From contig JAVCCS010000325.1 in assembly GCA_030765365.1 (NCBI GenBank), forward strand, positions 1-34,010: 34,010 nt of DNA, in the 5' to 3' direction. The notes under the pieces are model-generated. The model saw only the letters and a program-made list of their open reading frames with translations. It made no database searches and had not been told where the DNA came from. Made by a program: the position numbers and the translations under genes. Below, one piece after another: positions 19,214 through 29,400 of the stretch (positions are counted from its first letter, which is position 1; each line of letters opens with the position of its first letter). Source of the DNA: Candidatus Theseobacter exili (GTDB lineage Bacteria > Auribacterota > JACPWU01 > Theseobacterales > Theseobacteraceae).

Positions 19214-19426
19214 CTAACGAGGTACTCCACAGGATCCGTCCATGCAGGTTGACTGCCCACATGGCATTTTGCTACTACTTTTCATCACATTATTGACTGA
19301 AAATATTTTTTTCAAACGGTCGCGGCCGCAATATTTGCAAATAATTTCTGCTTTCCTGCTGTTTACACCAACAAGAAATTCTCTGACTTTTGAACATATA
19401 CCACAGCGGTATTCATAAATCGGCAT
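19214..19426 (-). CDS. FmdB-family zinc ribbon protein
   Basis: The protein has 70 residues, starting MPIYEYRC, the hallmark of the FmdB/CxxC_CxxC zinc ribbon family. CGIC and CKYCG supply four metal-binding cysteines, and KKIFSVNN matches the usual end of the ribbon. A short Cys-rich tail (CGQSTCMDGSCG) follows. I chose ATG 19426, because TAGGAG lies eight bases before it, whereas the TTG two codons earlier is too close to that site. FmdB proteins were first tied to formamidase gene regulation, but most have no known role. Small nucleic-acid or metal binding is the cautious reading. Confidence 0.88.
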   Translation of the reverse strand: MPIYEYRCGICSKVREFLVGVNSRKAEIICKYCGRDRLKKIFSVNNVMKSSSKMPCGQSTCMDGSCGVPR

Positions 19427-19501
19427 TTTCAAGACTCCTAAATAAGATATTCGCTAATTATACATTACATAAATTGAACTAAAAAATGCATTATACCAAT
19501 A

Positions 19502-19783
19502 TTAAAAAGTTTTAATAGCCTTTACCGGACAAATTCTATAGCAAGCTCCGCATTGAACACATAAATCCTGCTGAATATAAGCAGTATCTTCAACCATTTT
19601 CATAGCATCAAAACTACATCCTTCCAAACATTCGCGGCATCCGATGCAAAGCTCAGGATCTACTTTATAGCCCTCTTGCCCAATGTCAGCAAATACTCTT
19701 TTGTTCAAACAAGAAATAAGTATACAGCAAAAAGATCCCACTAATAGACAACCACCTTTTATGATAAACTTTCTTCTATTCAT
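19502..19783 (-). CDS. Exported 2[4Fe-4S] ferredoxin
   Basis: The protein has 93 residues from ATG 19783; a GTG three codons upstream is less likely. NRRKFIIK followed by a hydrophobic stretch is a Tat-type signal or anchor, and a cysteine in ISCLNK could be a lipid site. The rest is a classic eight-cysteine ferredoxin: CIGCRECLEGC and CVQCGACYRICPVKAI, each ligating one 4Fe-4S cluster together with the last Cys of the other motif. The location is probably the outer face of the inner membrane. It could exchange electrons with the NapH/NapG-type protein encoded nearby on the other strand; that link is inference. It follows the phosphoribosyltransferase gene after a 36-base gap. Confidence 0.9.
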   Translation of the reverse strand: MNRRKFIIKGGCLLVGSFCCILISCLNKRVFADIGQEGYKVDPELCIGCRECLEGCSFDAMKMVEDTAYIQQDLCVQCGACYRICPVKAIKTF

Positions 19784-19819
19784 TACGTCCACTCTTAATT
19801 AAGTGAATATATTTACAGA

Positions 19820-20344
19820 TCACTTACCAATTTCTTTACAGTTATTTCCTGTCCAGATAAAGCGGCATATATATTTTCCCACCAGTTGAGAATTCTTTTC
19901 ATTTTCTATCCTGCCTATTCCGGTAATGCCTGAGACCATACCGCCCTGGTTTTCAATTAATTGTATAGCCGCTTTCGCCTGTATCCCGGTAACCATCCAT
20001 TCTTCAACAAGCAGAACTCTGCATCCTTCAGCAATAATACCTTTTGGAAGTGTTAATTCTCCTTCAGGATTAAATCTGTCAGAGAAAATCTGTCTATCAA
20101 CATTAATATGCCAGCTGCGTGCTTTCCGGATACAAAGAAATCCCTTCTTAAGATGAGCTGCAAGTGCTGCGCCAACAACATATCCCATTGATTCAGTTCC
20201 TGCGATCAAATCAAATTCAAGGTCAAACACCTTTGTTTCAAGATCTTTTATCAGAGCTGTAAATGCATTCTTATCAGCAAAAAGCGGTAAAATATTATTC
20301 CTCTGTCCGGTTAAAGTATCAATTAGCTGTAAATATTCACACAT
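19820..20344 (-). CDS. Phosphoribosyltransferase-family protein (adenine/orotate type)
   Basis: The protein has 174 residues and starts at ATG 20344 with AAGGAT six bases upstream. The fold marker is the PRPP loop RVLLVEEWMVTGIQAKAA at residues 109-126, in which the usual two Asp are Glu114 and Glu115. GTESMGYVVGAALA at 49-62 is the PPi-binding segment of adenine and orotate phosphoribosyltransferases, and CIRKARSWH follows. It may salvage a purine or pyrimidine base in the cytoplasm. The base is not predictable, and an Glu-Glu-Trp loop suggests a side branch of the family. It is divergent from the right giant gene and shares a short control region with it. Confidence 0.82.
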   Translation of the reverse strand: MCEYLQLIDTLTGQRNNILPLFADKNAFTALIKDLETKVFDLEFDLIAGTESMGYVVGAALAAHLKKGFLCIRKARSWHINVDRQIFSDRFNPEGELTLPKGIIAEGCRVLLVEEWMVTGIQAKAAIQLIENQGGMVSGITGIGRIENEKNSQLVGKYICRFIWTGNNCKEIGK

Positions 20345-20434
20345 TCTGTAATCCTTATGTTATTAAAAAGTGCTTTTAATACTGCTCCCTGCCAAATTGA
20401 CAAATCCTCTATAAGATGGTATACTTTACGAGTC
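20345..20434. promoter_or_regulatory. Divergent promoter region between phosphoribosyltransferase and the right giant gene
   Basis: On the plus strand TTGACA (20397-20402), 17 bases, then TATACT (20420-20425) is close to a perfect sigma70 promoter. Transcription would start near 20432. On the minus strand TTGTCA (20403-20398), 16 bases, then TATTAA (20381-20376) could serve the phosphoribosyltransferase. The -35 boxes overlap, as they do upstream of the left giant gene. Confidence 0.55.
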
Positions 20435-23400
20435 ATGAAAATGCTTATATATGTATATATACTATTACTGCGAATTATCAGGTTCCGGATATATCATAAA
20501 CAAACACATTTATCCGTGAAGTTTGTACACATTGCCTTTTGTGCTCTTATAAGTTCCTCCATGATATTTCAATTTCCATTTTCTGGCAAGATTAGACAGG
20601 CATCTTCACAAACTGTTTTTTCTGTCCCGGAATTAGAATCTCCATCAACTACTTTTAGAAAAGTAAACGACCTCTCATTACAGGGGATGAAAAAAGGCAA
20701 ATCTTTTTCCGGAAAGAATGATCTTTTTCTCATTTTGATAAGAGATCTGCATTGCCAAAAAGAAGCCCAGCTGAGAATTGCAAAAGCAATACGCCAGCTG
20801 CGCCAAAAAGCTGGGATTTCTTTTGTTTTTCTTGAAGGTGCTGAAGGAAAACTCAGAACCCTTCTATTTGAATCTTTTCCTGACAAAAAGATCAGGCGAC
20901 ATATTGGAAAAAAATTTCTTGAAGAAGGATATCTGACTGGTGCTGAATTTGCTGCTATCGAAATGGGGCTTGATGGAAACTTAAAGCTTTTCGGAGCTGA
21001 AACAACCGATCTTTATCTTCAAAATCTGAAAGCTTTCAGAAAGACCCGCAACGCTTTTTCCAATATGCAGGAAATGATTGATGATATGGACAACTGGATC
21101 ACACAGGCCAAAGAAATTTTGTTCTCCAAAGAACTGAAAACCCTGGACAATATTCGCTCAATGCTGGATGGCGAAGGTATGGATCTTGAAAGAGCACTTT
21201 CTGATCTTGCATCATTGCTGGGTTGGAAAAATTCTGACAGCACATCTTCTCCTCAGGAATCTGTTCTGATTGATGCTCAGGAAATGTACAAGCTTGGAAC
21301 AGAACTTGATCAACAGGAAGTTGAGAAGGAACTCTCAAATCTTATTTTCCTTCTTGAAAAAAATCTTGTAGCTGAAGATCTTAAAGAAATGGCCAAGAAA
21401 GCAATCCAATTTCGCCTCGGTCAAATACGTGCGTCTGAATATCTTGCAGCCCTTAAAGATCTATACTGGGAGAATGATATCGGCTCATTTCCTTTTGAAA
21501 AAGAATATCCTAATCTGGAGAAATGGGTTGCTTTGACAAATAAACAGGAAAAGCTTGATATCAACGCTGTTTGGCAGCAGCTTGAAAATGTAGTAGAAAA
21601 AACCAGAAAGCAGCTTGCTGTAGAAGAAAATGTTACTTCACTACTTGTTATTGATAACCGCTGGAGATTGATAAAAAAGCTTATTCAGCTACAATTAACA
21701 AGAAAAGATTTGAAGAAAATTAAGCTCGATGGTGCTGTTGGAAAAGTGGACGAAATTTTCAAGAAAATGAAGGCTCTAAAAAGAAAATCGGAAAACCTTC
21801 CAGATGCTCCTCAGGGAGCTTCATCTTTTACATCTCTTGCAGAAACGGCAACCAGCTTTTATGAGCTGGCACAAAAGCGTGATGCCGTCCTTGTAGAAAA
21901 AACCCTGTCACAACTGAAGCTTGAAAAAACTAATGGAGGAATTCTAGTTACCGGCGGTTTTCACACAGAAGGGATACAAACAAGATTAGAGGGTGAAGGC
22001 ATTTCATATGTAACGTGGACACCTACCGTCACCAGTGAAGTTGACGGAACCAGATATGAAGAAATAATGATGGACGAATCATATGATCTGGATGAAATAG
22101 AGTTTTCAGACAAACGTATCGCCTGGCGTAATGAAAGCTTAGAAGTTAAAAAAATGCTGTCTGTTCCTGCAATGACCGGCAGAATTATGAACAGGTTGAG
22201 CCCTAAAGGAAAAGAGATATTCGGAGAACTGGTTCAGTCAATGGTAGAAGCAAAGATAAGTGAAGGAACTCCGGTTAACACTGTTATTAATGACTGGATG
22301 GAGCAAAAAGGACCATCCGATGAGGTTGTACGTGAAACAGAATGGGATGATATCCTGGTGCTTCTAAAAGCAATTTCAGGTTTTTCCGGAATCTTTATTA
22401 ATTTTATGGCTCTTGAAAACCAACCTATCTCGAAAATGCAGAAAAGTCTTGCAATAAAAACTGTTGAAGAAGCTTTTGGCAAAGATTCAGGACTCGCACA
22501 GCTCACACGTCGTTTTTGCGAAGAAACAGCCACGGATGAAGGGAAAAACCTACAATCTCCCGCAAGTGATACAACAGGACAGGGAGCCGTGACTGAAACA
22601 GTTACTGATCCTACTGCTTTTTCAGCAGAAGAGCTTCAAATGATATTAGATGTTGCTGAACTTCATCTCGGCTCAATCGAAAAACTGCAGGACCCTGAAA
22701 AAGCGGAATCGGGAATAAGGCCACGGATTGAAATACGAAAAGACCTTCTGAAAAATGTTGTTCAGGTTGCTCTATGTTCACAATCCAAAGCAATAAACAA
22801 TAAAATAGCTGCATCACTTTCTGAATTATTCGGCAAAAACCCTGACAACCGTCTTTCTTTTAATCAAGCAGGATTGGGCACTATTGAAATCGGAATAAAA
22901 GGCATTGATTTTCGTAGTGCTCGTCAATTTGTTAAAAATAATTTCGATCAGATTTTACAGCAAATGCATTACAAGCATAAGGAGGGACAGCTAATTGACG
23001 CAAAAACAACAAAAACCATTGTTTTTGCCGAAGCAGACGGAGCGATTTATAACAGACCTGTTCCAGGTAGGGCTCCCATTGAGAATAATCTTGAAAACTC
23101 TGCAGCAAGGGACTCTTTAGTTCAATATCTTGAAGCCGGAGGTATCGTTGCTGTTACTGCAGGAAACGATCTTTTCCGCACTGCAAAAAGAATTTTTAAA
23201 GGAATTCCGAAAGAAAAAAGGCATCTTCTGACGAATATCCTGATAATTGCTGATGGAGGAGGAGTAATTTCGACAATAAGCCCAACCGGAAGCCTGAATC
23301 AAGTAGCTTTATACCGTAGGACAGCACTATTAACTGAGAATCAGAATGTCTCCTCTGAACATTTTGATGATATTTATATAGGTCAGGAATATCTTCCTCC

Positions 23401-26400
23401 TGAGAATTCCTTATCCGTGTCACTATTGCCACCTTCTCCACATGATGTAGACAGGCATCTCGGGAATCATGATGCTGGTGCCCGTACATTCTTTGAAGCC
23501 GCAATTAATCAGGCACGAAAAACTCCATTAATGCCGCTTTTCCTGAATCAGCAAGTAAATAATCTTGTTGCAACAGCACGTAATCTTCAAGCCAAAAGAC
23601 CTAAAGAAACAGATAATGCTGAAAAAGGACCAATATTAATCTCCCCGCAAACTGCTCAAATCATTCTTGAAACTGCAGAAAAAATCATACGTCTACGCAC
23701 AGATATTCCAAACGAAGTTGATCTTCAGAGTAAGGAACGTGCTGAAAAAGGGAAACGTCCACGCATTGAAGTAAGAACATTTCAGGACGACATTATTCAA
23801 ATTACAATTGGTGCTGAAAACAAGGTGCTCAGAGATATTATGCAAAAACTGCTTTCAACACTGCCTGAAAGTGAAGTCGGACGGCTTTTTATAGTTTCAG
23901 CCGGTTCAGCTTCTGTAGAAATAAGTATTGATGGCGTTGACAAGGGTCTGCCAATTGGATTTCTCGAAAATCATTTTGATGAAATACTGGATGAAATTGG
24001 CTACGTTCACAGAGAAGAAGAACCTATTGACGCAAGAAAAACCAGAACTGTCATTATAGCCGACGGTGACGGAACAACATATGATAAACCCATTCTGGGA
24101 AAAAGCCCGACGGAATTTACACTCGAAAACTCAGAGGCACGCAATAACTTAATTGAATATCTTGAATCCGGAGGAATTTACGCTTTCAATTCAGGAAATG
24201 ATGCCCAGAGAACAGCCCAGAGAATCCTTGCTGGAATTCCTCCAAACAAAAGAACTTTACTATTAAGCCGGATTATTGTTATAGCTGCCGGTGGCGGAAT
24301 AATGGCAAGGATTGATCCAGAGACCGGTGCTCTCCGGGAAATTGCCAATTATAGAAAAAATGCATTGGATGAAAAATCAAAAGGACCGGCACAAAATCTT
24401 GATATCATTTATGTTGGAGATGACTATAAAGCTACAGGAAACGATTCTGCTGCTTTTTTAAAAGTCGGACTAACCTCAGATAGTTCCGGATCCGCAATAC
24501 TTGTTTCAGACAGAACACCTGAATATGCTGTTTTATCTAGTAATCAGATTGGAGGATTTGTTAAAGGCACTTCATCTTTGCTTAAAGCTGTCACAGAACA
24601 TGCCAGAGCAAATCCCGGACAGCCAATATTTACACAAGAAACCATTCCGGCAATCATAGACCATTCCCGAAATATAAAAATGGCATTATTAGAAGCTGAA
24701 AATGCACCGGATCCAGGGACAACTGACGAAGAATCTCCTCTTTTTCAGATTGCTGAAAACACTTTTCAAAAAGCTCGGGCAGCAGCCACAGCTCCACGCT
24801 CTGCTTTCCAGAAGGAAATATTTTATATTCAGGCTATTCTTAGGTCCGGAAACCTGAATGCGATCAACCAAAGCGGTTTAAGCCTAATTGATGATTTTGC
24901 TTCTCTTACTATTGGCGATGGACAAACAATCCTTGAAGACAGACCGGAAATCAGGCAGCTGGCTAAAGCTCAAAAACGACCTCTTCCTGAAATTATTAAA
25001 CTTGCTAAAACTCTTTATCCAGACCGCAAACGCCACTATCTTGCCGCAGTACAATTCGCAATTTTTTCACGAATGAAAATTAGTGAAGGTGCAAATGTAT
25101 CACCTTTAGTTCTTCTGTATCTTGCCGAAAAACTTGCTGACAGAATTGCCGATACGAATGATCCTTTTTCTGAGGATCAGCTTGTAATTGGCGGAAACGT
25201 CATTATTCCAGGTGTTGCAAAAGATAGTTCCATTGATTTCAACCAGGTTACAGTAGGTGGGAAACCCATTTTGAACCTTTTCCCTGAAGAAAAGGATATT
25301 AATTCTGCAATCCTTAAAACAGCAGTTAGAAACAGAATGCTCCACTCCTTACTTGGTCTGATTACTGACAGTGTCAAGTTTACTGAAGGCGATGATATAG
25401 AAGTCATATATTCAGATTTCATCAACGATAACATTGGAATTGCTCTTGAAGGAGTATCCGGAGACTACAAAAACCGCGTTGAAGAATATGCCGCTATTTT
25501 CAGCAGAAGACATTATCTAAAAGACAGGGCCCTTGTTGAGCAGAAACTCTGGGATTGGAGATATGCAAGGTTTGTCGGTCTTGTAGCCCGTCTGGGTACA
25601 AAAGAACAAACTCCAAGAATATGGGAAGAACTTGATGAGTTATGTGGAAGGATATTAAAAAATTCTCCGAAGGAGCTTAAAGGTAAAACTTTGGAGGAAC
25701 GAATATTTGCTGTTCTGCAAAAAAGAATTAGCAGTCGTGTTAAAAAGGCCGGGCTATTAAGTGAAATTATAACCGGGCTTTCTGAAGGAAGTTTTTCTGT
25801 CCAATTTTTTATTAATCGCAAAAAAGACTGGAACGATTACCTTTCAATGACTCACTCAGATATTGTTCAGAATAGATTTTACGAAACACATGGTGCAATA
25901 GTCGGAGGACTCCTGGGCCATAAGGTAACAAATCGAACATTTAAATCAATGGGTTTTGCTTTGACACCCAAAGCACAAACACTGACAAAATTAACTCACG
26001 GGTTTTATAAAGCAGACGACAAATACTATCATATCAGAAGGATTGGAGAAAAAACAGTTGTCTCGGAATGCACACCTGATTTCGTTACAGCAAAAATAAA
26101 CCAGCAAATCGAAAAAGGCTCAGCTTATGGAAAATTAATTGTAGAACTTATAGGTAAGAAGGTTTTTGTGAATGAAGATCTGGCGATTCTCGAGCGCCAG
26201 AAAAACTCAATGGATGTTATTGAAAAAGTTTCAACTCAAATTCAAAAGGTTCTCCAGGACTGGTCTGAACCACAAGACGGGACGGACCCGTACAATCACA
26301 AATTATTTGGACAAGTCTACATGGAAAGCTCTGACGGGAAAATAGTATCGGATAATATCTTCACAGATCCTGAAGATGCAGCTGTTCTTGAATATCTTAT

Positions 26401-29400
26401 TACTTCAAAATCTAAAGCCCTAAGCGTTGATGCCGGGACAAAGCAGGATGCAGAGGAAGGAGAAACACCGGTATGGATATCAGGAAATATGCGTTTAACT
26501 CTTACTGAAACCAAACAGGATGACACTATAAGAGCTTTTGTCTCAAATTTTAATTCACACCCTAAAAATGCCGATAAAATCCTTCATATCACGACACGGA
26601 TGGGGATAAGCAGAAAACCTATCCCTGCATCCGTTGAAACTGATTCCATGGCAGCACTTTCAGTCGATGACGGAAATAATATTGTAGCTGAGGACAGTGT
26701 AAATTTACAGGTCGGCAGCGTTATTGAAGCTTCAATTCAGGGACGTATACAACAGCTCTACAAATCAGTTTCTCCTTACTTTAAACCTGCTATAGTGTTA
26801 AAAGCCGTTTCAGATCGCAGCGCTCTACACGGTATTCTTAGAGAGATGCAACAGACAGGTCAACGAATTTGGGCCAGGCCTTTAGATGATCCGATTGCAA
26901 TTAATAATCATGAAATCCTTTTTTCATCTGAAACTTTAGATATAATAAGAAAAAATAAAGTAGCAATCCTATATCATGAAATTTTTGGTACAGATAGACC
27001 CTCTTTATTGCAGAAACAACTTACTGCCAGGGTTCTGTCCCTTGCTTCAGACTTCTTTAAAGAACAAGCATTTAAAACAGGATTCACAACTCCATCGGAA
27101 ACAAGCCACTATAGTGAAGAAGCTTTCAGGAAGTTTGTAGACCCAAATGATCCTATCTTAATTTCATTTAATGAAAAACAGTTTCGGGGACTGTATGAAT
27201 TTGCTGTTATCCAAAGACTCTTTGACCTTCGCGAATCTCTACTTGACGACTTTACAATTCCAAGAAACCAGTACGGCAATCCTGAAGCAGAAGGGAAAAC
27301 AACTTTATTTAATCACGCACTCAGGGAAAACAGTATAAAGGCTTCCAGGGTTATAGACGCACTGCAAAATGGTCCTGAAACTGACGAGAATAGACGAATA
27401 AGTGAATCAGCGCTACTCGTATTTCTTAACAATATAAATCAAGATCTTACAGATGTTTTTATGAATGATCCAAGAAATCCCCAAATAGAAAGCTATGATG
27501 CCTTTGCTTTCAGGATTGGAGAAGATTACAGTAATTTTGCTAATAGCGGACAACAGTATTTTGTAGGTTTTGCGGATGTAAGAGGTTTTGCTGAAGTAAA
27601 CCACTGGCATTATGAGGCTCTTATGGAAGAGCTTTCTTACCTGCTTAATGAGCAACCTCAAACACCTGCAAGGTCAGAATTTTCTCAAAATATCAAAGGG
27701 GATCAAGACTTTACACAAGCTATACAGCTTTACGATTCGCATATGGAAGAATTCCTTAAAAAAGTTGATAGAATTTATAAAGAAAAATTCCGTTATGATC
27801 TCATGAGCGATCAGCTCAAAAGACAGGTAAAAGAAAAAATTGAAATGTTATTACATGCACGTAAATATCAGTTATTCCAGGAAGCATTATACCTTAACGG
27901 AAAAACAGATCGCGGTCCTCCTTCTTTGAAACAAGCACTCGATACATTCAAAGCGCAATACGATCCGTCAACCGGAACAATTGGTGAATATTTTAAGGCT
28001 TTAGTGGAAAGCGAAGAATTAGCATACAAAAAATACGTAATTTATAATGATTCCCTAAAGGAAATTACGGACCCCAATGCAACAGGATACACACTAATAG
28101 AGCTTTTCGAGGCAAATGCTTTCAGAGAAGGTGGTGACGAAATCTACTTTGCCGGAGCTATCCTGACAGAAGAAGTGATGGAGGCTTTTACCGAGTTTCA
28201 GGTTAATCTTACCGGCAAAGGTCAAACAACAGCCCACTTACGCGTACTTGCTGAAGATCCGGCCGTGGCCGTCCATGGAAGAAACCCTGTTATTGCGGTT
28301 TTTAAAGCACTTGCAGATACAGACGGCAGACTTGTTCAGGAAGCAAAAAAGCATGAAGGCATAGAAGGCCGTTCAATGGTATTAAAACGTTCTCATTATG
28401 TGTTCGACCCGGATGGAGAACAAGCTTCAAAAGAAGAAGTTCTTGTCAGACATATTAACGGATCAATCAGGTATAAAAAAGTCAAAACTCTTCAGTACAG
28501 TAATGGTTATAAAAATATTATCGCAGAACGCTTGCGAGCTATAGGAGTAAATCCGGGAGAAGCAGCGGGGCTTGCAGAAATTGTAGTCTTTGCTGATGCA
28601 ACGGGCCAAAACTGGGTTGCAAGAGAAAAGCTTGTTGATCGTCTTAGCGGCGACTCTGAAACAAGCGCATTTTTAAGACAGATAAAGGCTGGTTTACCTT
28701 CTGAAGACAGAATCTACACAACTCTCAGAGATGTTATTCTTAAAGAGCTTGAACAGTGGGATTTCTTAAGAAGCATACCCCTGAAAACGCTTCAGGATGA
28801 AGAAATAAAAGTCAGCGAATATATTGACAAAGCTTTTTATGTCATTGACAAATTAGCTCCTTTTATAAATAGAAGCATTATTCAGCAAATGGTATTGAAC
28901 CTGCCTGATTTTGTTTTCTCGAAAACCGATAAAGCAGCTTCAAATCATTTAAGGAAAAGATTTTTCGATACACTCATCTTTCACAAGAAAATGAATAGTC
29001 ATGAAGTTCTTAAATATTATAGAGAAATATTAACCGCTAAAGAAACTATTGAGACACCGACCGTATCCATGGAAGGCCTGCCTCTTATTAATCAGAGCCC
29101 AATATCCTGGCGCGGCAATAGCATTGAAGGCAAAAAAATCGAACAGGTTAAAAGCGAAGTTAAAACACAGTCTGCATCTTTAGGCAAAATAGAAGGCAAA
29201 GAAGTCTGGGTTGATACTGCACTTATTTCCAGGTTCGAAGACTTTGGATACACCTCCCAAGACGAGTTTGAAGCGTTCTTAAGAACATTTCTTTCTGAAC
29301 AGTTCACACATGCGCCTCCCATAGAAGATGAAATAGTAATAGCAAGCCTGTCGTCTTCAGAACATTTATTTGAAGACCACAAAGAAAACGGATTTATTGG

